The translations under genes and the position numbers were made by a program. A DNA stretch of 64,000 bases from Cryptomeria japonica (lineage: Eukaryota; Streptophyta; Pinopsida; Cupressales; Cupressaceae): the NCBI RefSeq assembly GCF_030272615.1, contig NC_081414.1:825496896-825560895 (forward strand). The letters run 5' to 3'. The notes beneath the pieces are model-generated. The model was not told the DNA's origin. It searched no databases and saw only the letters and a list, made by a program, of their open reading frames with translations. This document shows, piece after piece, positions 33,641-44,842 of the stretch; the stretch's first letter is position 1; the number at the start of each line of letters is the position of its first letter.

Positions 33641-35036
33641 CCCAAAAAGCCAAGAGCTAACCAGTAGCAAGAAGTTCAAAATAAAGAATTTAAACAGACT
33701 AGTAGGCAAAGTAGCAACCATGAGGTAAATACTGTCTCTTTTGCCAAAGATCCCTCTTCTTCCAATCCCTTTAATGTCTTGTTCCAAAAGGAAGTTCCTG
33801 TGGAGGATGAGGTGGTTGAGGTGACCAAAGTACCTTAAGGTAAAGCTGGAAATAAGTTGATCCAACCTTTCTGTCTAGAAGAAAGACAAGTACCTGCCCA
33901 AATGAATGGGAAAGAGATGGAAGAGGAAGATGACCTTACTTCACATGTCATTACTCAAAAAGCTAAAGGTAGAAGAATGCAAAGATTAGATCTAAAAAGG
34001 CATCTAAGAATATTGCAGCAGGCAAACAAGCCACATTGGACTCGGCTTTCAAAGCTACACAAATTCAGGGAAACAATAACAGTCCTCTTCTGGGATTTTA
34101 GAGGCATTGTTTTGGTCCAAAGTTAAATGATACAGTCAAAGCAGTCAAGCTCTCTGCATATTTTGCCAGCAGAACAGATATTAGGCTAATATTAGCCCAG
34201 TCAATGTTCACAAAATATTCATAGCTGTATGCTCTATGATTTTTGGTTCCGAAGTGCAAATTTTATGTGTGTTGTTTTGTCAAGTTTGGACTGATTATAT
34301 GGTGCCAAAATTTTAAAAACCCTGCTAGATAAGCCTCTTGTAGAACTGTACACATTGTACTGCTCCAGTCTTTGTCACAGCTATAGTATCAAAGTTAGTA
34401 AACCTTGTATTTTATAAATGATAAATCATTTATTTTTATATAAACAATAGCTTTAGTAGCCAACTCCACTTGTTTTTTAGTGAGGCTGGTGCAAATCCTT
34501 CAAGAATCTTGGTAAGATCCCATCAGAAAAAAATTCAAAAAATGCATACAAAATTTCCTACAACTAAATGCGAAAAAGGAAATTCTCACAATTTAAAGTA
34601 TCTTCGTCAGGCTCGTTTTTATTATGAAATATCAATCCCAAACTAACCATGCAAATTTTTTTCAAGCATGATATAATAAGTAGATCAGTCTGCTGAATTA
34701 TGTTTTCTTGTTTCTCTTAGCATTTAGATTGCAGTCTCCTATAAAAAAACAGATGTAATAAGAATTTTTTAAAAATTAGGCCTTTTAGCAGTTACAGATG
34801 TGCATGTAAACACCTTCAGTAAAAAACAAATTCCATTCCTTTAGATCATAAGTCATCACCAAAAGCATGCAGTGATCTCCTATTTTCCTACTGTGATACT
34901 AAGCTGATTTATGAGCGCATAAAAATCCTAGAGCTGAAGCTGTCCATTTACTCTTCAAGAAACAAAAGAAAGACAAACTACCACATCTGTGGGAATGATT
35001 GAGCTTATTTATAATTGATAACATGAAAATGCATAC

Positions 35037-35111
35037 CATCAGGATGATAGTGTTTGGCAAGACGTCTATATGAAGCTTTTATTACTTCTTCGTCAACATC
35101 CCTATCCAGCT
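35037..35111 (-). CDS. DnaJ-like protein, exon A (J-domain helix II and HPD)
   Basis: Minus-strand exon of 75 bp between acceptor CATTGGCAG (35112) and donor GATG|GTATGC (before 35037). It encodes DRDVDEEVIKASYRRLAKHYHPD, here cited as two parts: helix II VIKASYRRLAKHY and the invariant HPD. It begins and ends in split codons that fit exon B. The preceding helix I exon is not found between 35112 and 35904, so it lies beyond the R3 nest, more than 28 kb away. Confidence 0.88.
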
Positions 35112-35904
35112 CTGCCAATGCCACAAAGAGACATCAGAACATTGGATTAAATTTTTAAAACACACTTCTCCATCTCTATCATCGCTCGGTATGACAGCAG
35201 AAAGAAAATTAACACAAGCATCTTCCTAGTGAGAAGCAATAAATAAATTTATATAAGAAATAGGACAATGACTAAAGACTATACTGCAACAAATAATAAC
35301 AAAGGTGATTTGTAAATGGAACCAAAACAAACATTCTCTCATTTCTCTAAGTCCTGAGAATCCAATCACAAATGACAGGAGATCATAAAAGTGAGCTAAT
35401 CATGGTTATTACTGTAAAGACTTTAAGCTTCAACAATTATTACAATCAACTCAAGAAAGTTGGGCAAATGATGAAAACTCATTTGTAAATACATTGAGCC
35501 ACCATGCTCCTACTATAAAGATTAAGCCACAACAAGATATACAATAAAAAGAAGTGAAAAAAATTACCCTGCTCCTTTATGATTAGCATATGGGCTTTCC
35601 TAAGGCCAATAGCAAACCCTACCACTCATCCCTCTAGCCAAAAAACAGGAAGTGGCAGTATTTTCATTTCAAGGAAAAAACTAGCAATTTGAGACAGGTT
35701 TTACACTCACCCATTTCATTTAGAATATATTGTGGAATGGATTATTACATAATTAATAGGATAAGAATATGATAGAAAGAAAAGGTCTGTATTATTCTCT
35801 AGTTACTTTTCAAGTACGAAAACACTTTCACCCTCGTCCACAATCATTTGCAATTGAAAATTGCTGACAATTTATCACAATTAAAAAATAATTGTAGACG
35901 GCAG
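35112..35904. other. DnaJ intron up to the R3 insertion; nothing recognised
   Basis: AT-rich, without exon-like or repeat-like sequence that I can support. Confidence 0.4.
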
Positions 35905-36209
35905 ATATGCCTCGAATAAATAAGAAATACTTTATTTTGTTTAAATAATGGTAATGTAATGAACTATAGTTCCCGAAGGGATAGTTGGTAGTTGCCGGCG
36001 GTTGGCACCCTTAACCAACCGTTGAGTGGTATATATATCTCATGTTGTATTGGGAGCCAGGATGGTAATTGTTGTACTCATTACATGTTCTGAAATACAA
36101 CATATATCATTCTGCCATATGTTGCTGTGAATTTTGTATTGTTTGTGTTCTTGTTACATTTCCTGTTTACTTCCAGTAGTTGAAACACATATCCTGTAGG
36201 GAGTAAACA
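35905..36209 (+). repeat. R3 5' LTR
   Basis: Begins near TATGCCTCGAATAA (compare TGTTGCCTAGAATAA in R1) and ends GAGTAAACA. It has a TATA-like GGTATATATATCTC near 36028. The length of about 305 bp agrees with the R1 LTRs. The exact start is uncertain by a few bases. Confidence 0.7.
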
Positions 36210-36211
36210 TT

Positions 36212-36225
36212 TTGGCGCCATTGCC
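36212..36225 (+). other. R3 primer-binding site
   Basis: TTGGCGCCATTGCC just after the LTR, the counterpart of the R1 site. Confidence 0.75.
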
Positions 36226-36437
36226 AATACGAACTCAGAGATCAGTATGATGGCAGGCAGTATGCATGTGTAATGGGACGATCATTTGAATAGCAGGAAC
36301 GTGTAACCGAAAGTGACAGCGAAGAAGTGGCAACACAAGAAGAAGCACTGGAAGATTGATTGATGGAAGACTTGGTAGATTTGTGGGAAGTTTCGGTCAC
36401 GCAATGCGTGCAAAGGAAAGCTCGGGAGCGAGCGGTC

Positions 36438-36760
36438 TATTGACGTGGCTAAAACGGTATCGCTACAACTATATCAGGCCAACGCAGAATAGAATTATTT
36501 TACTGAGTATTCTATCCTCTCTTGAGATAAGGGATACCTAATGTTGTTTTTAGTTGATCAATGGGGACGACCTCAAGGTTCCAACTGTCAGTTCATGACT
36601 ATAGGACAACTCAGTTGTTTAATGTGTTTTGCTGGAAACACAAAGGGGACTTACGTGGTTAGATAAAATCAGTTTTGGTTGTACAAGTTCCCTAAGACTC
36701 TATAGTCTTGACTTCATCGAATTTCTCTTTAATATGATGCTGTTTTGGACTTCAACTTTC
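36438..36760 (-). other. E5 3' terminal segment
   Basis: Minus-strand motifs shared with E6 (52147-52440) are GAGAGGATAG, GTTGGCC, GCGATAC and AGCCACGTCAA(C/T)A. They form a subfamily distinct from the E1/E3/E4/E8 ends, but GTAAGTCCCC and GAGAGGAT are common to both. Confidence 0.75.
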
Positions 36761-37240
36761 TGATAAAAAAGGGAAAAAAGAGGGGAAAAGAGGGATAAAG
36801 CAGCTAATTAATTTACTTAAGACAGCATATTCAGGAAAATAGACCGAAACCTTCAAAAACCAGATTTAACTTTACCAGCTAATAAAGCACAATTATGTAA
36901 AATCTGATGCAATCTTCAAGGAGAGTTAGATTTTCATGCTATTAAACATAAAATGTAGAACTTTTACATCCATCCATTTAATATTTAGCAATTGAACTAA
37001 GCATATAAATGGGTCCAGATTAACCATGCAGAGGGAGTGACAATCAGTCAATCCTTAATGGTATGAACTCCAAGGTTTCTATCAAATACTAACCTGAAAA
37101 TACTTGACATGAAAATTAAATAATGAAGGAGACCATGCACTCACATCAAATAAGACAGCTTTAACTTCCATTAAATCTGCATAAAATTTGCCAAAGTTTC
37201 AGCAACAATCTTAGAACTTCTTACAAAAAGAGAGAAAAAC

Positions 37241-37260
37241 AGTCCCTTTTATAGATTTCC
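37241..37260 (-). promoter_or_regulatory. Promoter 2 TATA box of E5
   Basis: Minus-strand GGAAATCTATAAAAGGGACT lies about 0.80 kb from the 3' terminus and about 215 bp beyond the ORF stop. The homologous site in E6 is 52941-52960. Confidence 0.65.
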
Positions 37261-37475
37261 AAAATTGGATGAATGGCCCAAATTTAAACTTTACAAGTGG
37301 CCCAGATTCATCCTCTAAGGCATGGCTGCCCATACCTATTAATAAGGAACAAATATCTCCCTACCAACTATTAACTAACTAATAACTACCCAACATAAAG
37401 TTGCTCCCAAAAAGTGCACCTGCACAGAGTTCAAAATCTGCAATGAACTTGGGTAGTTGGAAAGAAATAACTATT

Positions 37476-38802
37476 CTAGAAAAGCACTTTTGAGAATCCC
37501 AAAGTGGATTCTCTCTCCAAAAAGTCACTTTCTACATCTAAAAAATTATCCCAGATATCCCCGTTCGCCGCGCACTCCACCCGAACATGCTCTAGAAATT
37601 TTATGCACACAACCTTCACCCAATCGAGAGGCATAGGCAAATATAGCATCTGATAAGCAGTGTCCTTGCATTGATTATCCACCTCGTCTACCACTTGGTT
37701 CCAATCAGCTCCTTCGATCCCATACTCTCACATGGTTGCCTGGAATTTGCTGGCACGTGTTAAATCATTAACAATGTACGCACCTCCTTTCTTTATCTGG
37801 CCTTCCCAGTGAAGTTTGAATTCACTCAGATCCATGTCTGGCCTCCAACCATCAATTAGAGCCTCCAAAAGTTTCGTTGAGCTCTGCTCAAAACAAAGTA
37901 GAGTTGCCTCGCTACTTTCCCAATCATCATTGAGGCCTTTTAAGACATCATTCTTCATTGATATAGCTCGGAACCAATCTTCAAAAATACTGAAACCATA
38001 AGGCTCAAGGATTTGCTGCGCATTTGGAATGTTCGAGTGGGTCTAGAATAAAGCTCTCATGATCAGAAACAGCTTGCTAGTTATCTCCCGTTTCTTTCTT
38101 GTGTCCTCCTTTAGGGACTTGACCCTTTGGAAGATTTCGTCTGCATTCCGCCTATAATGAGCCAAGTGGCTAATCACCGTGCCCCCCAATCTTGTGATCT
38201 CCTCTACTGCTTTGGCGATGTCACGCACTCCTTCAAACTTAGTTGTAGTTTTATGTGCCAATGCCAATGGGGGAATGTGGGACTCAATAGTGTGTTGCAG
38301 CGGTCTTAACAAGTGATCTACGTATCCCTTGGCTTGCTCAGCATGAGCTCGGTACATATCTCTTTCAGCGGTTATTTCATCTAGTTGTTTGAGCATATTC
38401 TGTACAGAATCCTTGAATTCTTCTCTCTCCTCCTCTTTGGTCGCTCTCCCTATCGAGATGGATGTGATGCTATAGTCGGCCAATGCGACTCGATCTGTTG
38501 GTTTGTCTGTAGGCGGAGCAGCAATATGAATCGTCTGATTCTTCTACTCGTCCTTGGTAATCCTGGAGTAAGTTTTTGGCTTCTTCTTTCCTTTGGCCTG
38601 TGCTTCTCCTATCCGAGAGAATATGTCTTCCAGGTTGATTGGCGGCTTGACAATTGCTTTTCGTTGTGCTCGGGCTATCAACCAGTCATGAGGGATGGTT
38701 TGTCCTGATGTAACCACCAACTCCCCACCTTGTCCTCTAGATGTCTCAGCAGACTCGCTGCCTATCTGTGGTTGATCGGATGTAGAAGGTGGGTTTGGCA
38801 CT
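37476..38802 (-). pseudogene. E5 large ORF, C-terminal part
   Basis: Minus-strand pieces (38801-38544, 38483-38043, 37958-37728, 37694-37476) are colinear with E6. They encode the TIPHDWLIARAQRKA segment, a PPINLEDIFSRIGE segment, a long predicted coiled coil (QLDEITAERDMYRAHAEQAK), and a Trp/Glu-rich C-terminal helical region ending at 37476. Stops separate the pieces; where E6 has a Trp codon (LFWTH), E5 has TAG. The gene's first part is at 48359-50647, beyond E4. Joined across E4 with the duplication counted once, the frame matches E6 codon for codon at the junction (GPDIVPNPPS against GPDTAPNPPS). Confidence 0.8.
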
Positions 38803-39260
38803 TGTTGATGTGTTTTTTATGCACATGCAGAATAAAATACCCAGAGGTATCTTATCCTCTCGAGTAAAGTTTCTGAATGCTGAAGACATCGCAAAAAGGA
38901 TCAATCGGTGAAACTTAAAGGCTCTGTTATGTCGGTTCTCTACTCATGGATAAGATCTTCGTGGTATGATGTGATTTGCTGGAATCACAAGGGGACTTAC
39001 ACTCAATGACCTGAACGTCTAATTTGTTGGAATCACAAATCCTATTTACTAACTGGAAGACAAACAAATAGCAAAAGATGCAGGGTTCAGGAAGTCTACT
39101 CTACTACCTAAAATGCAAGAAGATGGATGAACGACTAGGTTGAGTCCTACTGGGCTGGGTCTCACCATCAGGCTTGAACAATCCAACACCAACTCAGTGC
39201 GATCTTCTAAGGGATGCTTCCAATATGTTCAAATCGTATGCCATCAGACACTGATCACCA
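38803..39260 (-). other. E4 3' terminal segment
   Basis: Minus-strand AGGATAAGATACC, GGGTATTTTATTCTG, and GTAAGTCCCCTTGTGATTCC with a CAAATCACATCATACC box. It is shared with E3 (44340-44795) and E8 (63575-64000). Confidence 0.8.
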
Positions 39261-39654
39261 TTCAAGATAATGCATGAACAATAGATGTGTAACGACTTAA
39301 GATTAAGCTCATTTTATGCCAGTTGACCACGCAGGGCGCACTTACAATCAGTAAGAAGCTAGTGGTATGGATTAGACGGATTCCACACAGGTGCATTCAA
39401 CAATTTTCTTCATTCAATTTAATTATCTATCTAAAATGAAGATTCAACAAGAGACCATGCATATTGCAACGAAACAACACACTTCACCATAACTTCAATG
39501 AAAATGGAGTTTGTTTACAATTACTGGCAACAATTTCTTGCCTTGTCCTCCTAATTCACTCTAATTGCTATTCTATCAGCTGACTATTCACTATTAGCTA
39601 ACTATTCACCCACTATCAACTATTGACTCCCTATTAACCTTTACAAATGAGGAG

Positions 39655-39670
39655 CCAGGCTTATATAGTG
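39655..39670 (-). promoter_or_regulatory. Promoter 2 TATA box of E4
   Basis: Minus-strand CACTATATAAGCCTGGC, about 0.86 kb from the 3' terminus and nearly identical to the E3 site at 43911-43926. Confidence 0.7.
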
Positions 39671-40047
39671 CTCTCAATACAATTCAATGGCTCAGATCAA
39701 TTTGAGATCAATGGTCGAGATTTAAAATGAAAACCTTAATTAGAGTTTGTTACAACAAACTCAATTCTAGCCAATGAAATAATTGCATTATTTGGACACA
39801 TGTCTTCTCTGGAATATTCGACCAATGGATAATCGGGGTAGGTACATCGAAGTTAGTGTCATCTTTGATGAGTCAGGTACATTGAATCTGGACACACTGT
39901 GGTGGACCAATCCGACTGGAGGAGAAATGACTAGGATGCCACCTTGTCTGACCCTTGTAACTTGGTAGATGTTCAATTTGATGATGCTGAGAAGCTAACT
40001 TTAATTAACTCTTCTGAAACTATTGGCTTCTTCAACGGACCCTTGCT

Positions 40048-40254
40048 TTAACCTCCTTTGTCTTTGATGTGCAAGATGGATGGTATACCTTTCCTTGAAA
40101 TGCTGGACTGGAAGAGGTCGTCCCTGATGATGTTGGACTGGAGAAGGTTGTTCTTGATGATGCTGGACTGGAGGAGGTCGTTCTTGATGATGCTGGATTG
40201 GAGGAGGTCGTCCTTGATCTGGCCTGGTCTTCTTTCATCTACAAGACAAACCAT
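40048..40254 (-). pseudogene. E4 minisatellite-coding ORF remnant
   Basis: A 33-bp unit is repeated about four to five times (roughly 40090-40225) on the minus strand. In the frame conserved with E3 it encodes an 11-residue repeat of the form IKNDLLQSSII. A splice-acceptor-like TTGTCTTGTAG (40241-40251) precedes an ATG, as in other E elements. The large ORF is gone. Whether the repeat peptide is ever made is unknown. Confidence 0.5.
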
Positions 40255-40374
40255 AAGATGATTAAGGACACATAATATATTTATTCTAACATAGCATTCT
40301 ATACCTTAAATCATCAACAAGAAGACATCAAAATGAAGTTTGCTCAAGATTCTTTCCAGGGACATGCTCCATAA

Positions 40375-40580
40375 GAATTTCGCCTTGGACCCTTTGGAAG
40401 GGTCAGGAGCGAATTTTGCATTCCTGGCTCAAATTCTTCTCACTTTGTGATTGTACTTGCTTAGATACATTTCCAAGGATGCCCTCATTCTCAACCAACA
40501 CCAAGCTTGATGTAAATTTGGGGCAAAATAGAGGTTTTAAGAATTTCGCTCTGGACCCTTTGGAAGGGTCAGGAGCAAAT
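40375..40580 (-). repeat. Two outlying units of the E4 dyad array
   Basis: Cores begin at 40375 and 40541 (plus-strand reading GAATTTCGC...GGACCC-TTTGG-AAGGGTC...GCGAA). They are separated from the rest of the array by E3. Confidence 0.9.
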
Positions 40581-41089
40581 TTTATATTTTAGGACAAAAT
40601 CTATCATGCCTCTACTCCAAAATGCCTTCCAAGGCAAGCATACACTAGTCTTCTCTCCACCAAGGTCTGGGACTTGTTGTGACGTTTTCACACATCACCC
40701 CATTGCAAATGGGGACCCCTACTTTTTTGCTTTTTAGGGTTTGTTTTTTTTTTTAGGTCTTTTAGGGTTTTGTCTTTTAGCCTTTGCATTTTGAGGGTCG
40801 CCAAGGGGATCACCTGGATAGCAGGTTCTGCTTGAGTTAGGTCAAGTTGATAAGTGATGAAGTCTGAAAGTCCTGATCCTGAAATTTGACTAAGTCTGGA
40901 AACTGAAAAACCTCAAAAAACTAGATTTTGCAATATAACTCCTGGAGGTCTGAAACCACTCTCAAACATCCTGAAAGTATATATGGAATATAACTTAAAG
41001 TATAAGAAAGAAGAAAGATAGAAGGAAATGTCACTTATACTTTAATGTTATATTCCATAAAAATTATCCTGATAGAGAGTTCAAAAAGT

Positions 41090-42380
41090 CAAATTTCGCT
41101 CCTGTCCTTCACTGAGGATCCAGAGCGAATTTCGCTCCTGTCCCTCTCCAAGGGTCCAAGGCGAATCGCTCCTGTCCCTCTCCAAGGGTCCAGGGCGAAA
41201 AGGCTTATTTGAGTCATTCCTGACCTTGTTTGGTTAAATTGAAACATCAAAGGCATGGTGGAGGACGAAATGAACGTGATAAAGCATCCAGATTTGATTA
41301 AATACAATGAAATGATGGAGTTTTTGCCTAGAGGGGTAATTTCGCTCCTGTCCCTCACTGAAGGACCAGAGCGATTTTCTTTATATACACATTTTTAGAC
41401 CTTTCTTGGACTTGAACTTTTATTCATAGCGTGAAGTAAAGTGAAATCTTCCCTAGCAAAGACATTTCATGATAAAAGATGAAGCATTTTGGCCTAGAAG
41501 GCAAAATTCGCTCCTGTCCCTCACTGAAGGACCGGAGCTTGAATTTCAAATTTGCACTATTTTTGCAAGATCAAAATGATTTTATGATTTGAAGAGATCA
41601 AGAAAAACATGATTTGTGCGTTGAATATAATTTGAGTGGTCCACAAGCAAGGAAATATACCAAGATGACAAAAGGCGCTCCTGTCCCTTGCTGAAGGTCC
41701 AAAGCGATTTTCTAAAAAGTGCAATTTTCTTGCAAGGACAAAACAAGTTTTGTGATTGAAACGAATGAAAGAAGACATGTTTAGCCCATTGAAGATAATT
41801 TGGAAGCCTAGCAAAGTACGGATAAGCTTGGATTTGCAAAATCGCTCCTGTCCCTCTCCAAGGGACCAGGGCGAAAAACCTAACATCCACCCTTTCTCTT
41901 CAAGTTTGGACAAATCTAAGCCTTGACATAAGTTTGAAATGAGGTTTAAAATGCCTTGAGGTGGAATTGAGATGCAAAGATTACAAATTTTGATGACAAT
42001 GGGGAAAAGCGCTCCTGTCCCTCACTGAAGGACCAGGGCGATTTTTACAAAATCAATAATTTCCCTCCAAGATTACGCTAAGGAAAGATTGTGCAAGATG
42101 GGAAAGGTCTTCTAAAGCATGGTGAACAAAGGTTTGACTCCAAAACTTCACAATCCTGGGCTAAAATGCAAAAATCGCTCCTGACCCTCTCCAAGGGACT
42201 AGGGCGAAAAGCTTTGGAACACCTATTTTGCCTTGCAAAAACAAGTTAAACATGTATGGAATGGATGAAAGAGATCATCACTTACCCCACATTGAGAGTT
42301 GGCAATTAAAAGGACGAAGGATTGAGAGCAAAAGTGAAAAGTCGCTCCTGTCCCTCACCAAGGGTCCAGGGCGAAATTGG
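41090..42380 (+). repeat. E3 variant dyad array (about 165-175-bp period)
   Basis: Cores start near 41094, 41127, 41166, 41338, 41506, 41671, 41844, 42007, 42174 and 42344. They read TCGCTCCTGTCCCTCNCTGAAGG followed by ACCAGAGCGA; the arms TCGCTCCTG / CAGAGCGA are kept, but the middle differs from the E1/E4 core. The first three units are compressed to about 35 bp spacing, a local amplification of the core alone. Confidence 0.85.
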
Positions 42381-42690
42381 CAATGTCCTTCATTTTCACA
42401 TCATTTGAGCGTTGATATTTTAGCTTTGAGGCCTTTGGAGATATTGAATCAAATTCGCATTAAATTAAGGCATTTTTAATTTAATAAATTTATTTTTAAG
42501 CCTTGAAATTAATAAAAATTCCCTTGGAGGCATTTAAAATTAATTTTTATTAAATTAAAATTAAATGTGGAGCGCACAAGGCATTATTTTGCCTTTATTT
42601 GACAAGTCGGCCTACTCCTTTTGAGGTTTTATTTATTATTTCACCTTTTATTTGCAAGGTCGGCCTCATGGGTAAGTGGAAGGTGAGCGC
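42381..42690 (+). other. E3 upstream promoter region
   Basis: AT-rich, with TTAATTTTTATTAAATTAA palindromic stretches and two GTCGGCC boxes, matching E1 3480-3592. Confidence 0.5.
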
Positions 42691-42700
42691 TCTATATATT
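42691..42700 (+). promoter_or_regulatory. Promoter 1 TATA box of E3
   Basis: TCTATATATTG, about 625 bp before the ATG at 43315. Confidence 0.6.
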
Positions 42701-43072
42701 GAAGGGGTTTGTTTCACAATTCAAATCATTCAATCATCCTTTCAAGTGCGAACTTGGAGAGCTAATTGAAGGTGTGAAATCTGGCTGGAGTGGAGCGAAT
42801 TTCTACTAAGTGTGGAGACTAAGGAGGGCGAAATTCATCTTGAAGGCTATTGGAGAAGCGAATTTCTTGCTAGATTGGAGGATAATTTCCAGATGTTTTG
42901 AAGGTATTTGAAGGCGAATTTCCAGATTTTTGAAGAGGCTAGTGGAGTTTATTCTTTTCCAAGCTAAAGGAGGCGTACTTCATCCAAGGGAGGACTATAA
43001 ATCTTGCCCAACAAAATCCGGTCTTCTTCCTTCATTTTTCAAGGTTTTGTAGTTAAGCACTCAAAGGAGGAG

Positions 43073-43307
43073 GTATGAAGAATCATTTTTGAAGTTCTTA
43101 TTCAAGACTTATTGTGATCCCATTGCAATTTTGTAAAGTCTAAGTCTTGAAGATCCAAATTCCATTCATTATTAATTTGAAAATGTGTAATTCTTGATTT
43201 ATCATGACTTTTTTCAAATTAATATCTTGAGTTTTACCTTTGAAAGGTCTTAAATTTCATGCTTTAAGGTTTGATGCTCAAAAGACTAACTTTAATATTT
43301 TGTGTAG
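43073..43307 (+). other. Putative 5'UTR intron of E3 (235 bp)
   Basis: Donor GGAG|GTATGA at 43073 and acceptor TTTTGTGTAG at 43307. The length is within one base of the E1 intron, although the sequences are diverged. Confidence 0.6.
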
Positions 43308-43314
43308 GCATCAA

Positions 43315-43639
43315 ATGGAGATCCCGGAGTTGGAAAATCAACCCAAATCAAGGACGGTCTCCTCCAAGAAGATCAAGCAAGGACAAGGGCGACCTCCTCC
43401 AGTCTAGCATCGACAAGGATGGCTTTCTTCGATCAAACATCAACAAGGGCGACTTCTTCCAATCCAGCATTTCAAGGCGAGGTACATCATCATCTTGCAC
43501 ATCAGAGACAAAAGAAGTCAGAGCAAAGGGTTCGTTGAAGAAGCAGATAGTTTCAGAAGAGTTAATTAAAGCTAGCTTCTCAACAACATCAAATCGAATA
43601 TCTACCAAGTTACAAGTATCAGACAAGGTGGCATCCTAG
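43315..43639 (+). pseudogene. E3 short ORF with 11-residue repeats
   Basis: The ATG at 43315 follows the putative acceptor, but the frame that keeps the repeats (KDKGDLLQSSI, NKGDFFQSSI) is the next one over, and it is open from 43271 to 43639. It is related to the E4 remnant (40048-40254), with fewer and more diverged repeats. The PMD-like gene is absent. Probably non-functional. Confidence 0.4.
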
Positions 43640-43910
43640 TCATCACTCCTCCAATCGAATTGATCCACCTCAGCATGTCCAGATTCAATGTACCTAACTC
43701 ATGGGAGGTGGCACAAACTTCAATGTACCTACCCCGGCTATCCATTGGTCGATTTTTCCAGAGAGGACATGTGTCCAAGCAATACAATTATTTCATTGGT
43801 CGAGCATTAAATGTTATGTAATGGTTGTAACAAACCCTAATTAGGGTTTTCATTATTGAATCTTGGCCATTGATTTCAAATTGATCTAAGCCATCGAATT
43901 GTATTATGGG

Positions 43911-43926
43911 CACTATATAAGCCCTG
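43911..43926 (+). promoter_or_regulatory. Promoter 2 TATA box of E3
   Basis: CACTATATAAGCCCTGGC, about 0.88 kb before the 3' terminus. Confidence 0.7.
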
Positions 43927-44339
43927 GCTCTTCATTTGTAAAGGGGATAGAAAGCAATAGAATAGAGTTAGTGAATAGAGAGTAGTTAGAAGGTGATTAG
44001 CTAGTTGATAGAATAGCTATTAGAGTAGAGTAGAGAGAGAAGGCAAAGATTGTTGCCAAGATGTTGTTGTAAGAGACTTGTAACTTCATTGAAGAAATGG
44101 TGAAATTTATGGGTCGGTTCGACAATTTGCATGGTCTCTATACTTCTCATATTTGATTTCATGTTATTAGGTGAATGGAAGAAATGTGCTTGATTGATGG
44201 TGAAATTCGTATATCCATACTACTAGCAGTTTGTTGATTGCAAACTTGCCTTGTGTAGTCAACTGGAATCATTCAGCTTAAGCTTAACTTCAATTGTCGC
44301 TTCTTCATTGATATGCATCAACCTGATGGTGTCTATGCC
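43927..44339 (+). other. E3 region downstream of promoter 2
   Basis: If E3 is an LTR, this would be R and part of U5. It is purine-rich early on (AGAGTTAGTGAATAGAGAG). The equivalent part of E4 is 39261-39654. No ORF. Confidence 0.45.
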
Positions 44340-44795
44340 TGCAGTGATGATTTGAACATCATAAAGCTTTCCTTCGAAGATTGCACTAACCTTGTGGAGA
44401 TAGTCCTGGGATGTCAAAACAAGACTTAGTTAGAATTTCATCAAAGCTCAATCATTGCTCCTACATTCCTTAGTATTAGGATTAGATTCTTTCCTCGCCC
44501 TCGTCTTTTTTTTCTTTTTTTCAAATCTAAGGCGGTAAAATCCTGTGTTCCAGCAATATTCAAAGCAAATCAGAAGTTCAATCATCAAGTGTAAGTCCCC
44601 TGTGATTCCAGCAAATCACATCATACCACAAAGAGCTTATCCACACGTAGAGATCCTACAGCAAAGAACCTTGAAGTCACCTTGATTGATCCTTTTCGTG
44701 ATATCTTCAGCATTCAAAGGCTTTACTCAAGAGAGGATAAGGTACCCTTGGGTATTTTATTCTGTGTTTGATAGTGTACAAAATACACTTCAACA
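44340..44795 (+). other. E3 3' terminal segment
   Basis: GTAAGTCCCCTGTGATTCC, AGAGAGGATAAGGTACC, GGGTATTTTATTCTG and a terminal GTACAAAATACACTTCAACA. The hairpin GTGTA/TACAC sits next to the end. Confidence 0.8.
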
Positions 44796-44842
44796 GGACT
44801 CCATCTCCTGATCTTCATCATGAGCAATTTAGGTGAAATTGG

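Larger units (their letters stand above)
29756..35036 (-). other. DnaJ-like gene, intron A-B (5.3 kb)
   Basis: Very long AT-rich intron between two J-domain exons. It contains a 26-bp tandem duplication (30175-30226) and a LINE fragment (33230-33640). ORFs of 90-115 codons at 31142-31426 and 32793-33140 have no recognisable domain, and I do not call them genes. Confidence 0.75.
40675..44795 (+). mobile_element. E3: 4.1-kb E-family element inserted in the E4 array
   Basis: Starts TGTTGTGACG at 40675 and ends ACTTCAACA at 44795, with perfect GGACT duplications at 40670-40674 and 44796-44800. It contains the 5' terminal block, a variant dyad array, TATA box 1 (42691), a 235-bp 5'UTR intron, a short repeat-coding ORF, TATA box 2 (43911) and the 3' terminal block. 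No sequence is repeated at both ends beyond TGTTG/CAACA. This is the cleanest boundary evidence for the family. Confidence 0.92.

Noticed and set aside
38803-39260. E4, E5, E6 and E8 3' segments as separate short LTRs of a two-LTR element
   Set aside because: No matching segment occurs at the opposite border in the same orientation; the other border always carries the TGTTGTG block instead.
40675-44795. E3 as a MITE or Helitron
   Set aside because: The 5-bp duplications and TGTTG...CAACA ends do not fit Helitrons (no duplication, TC...CTRR ends). At 4.1 kb with promoters, it is not a MITE.
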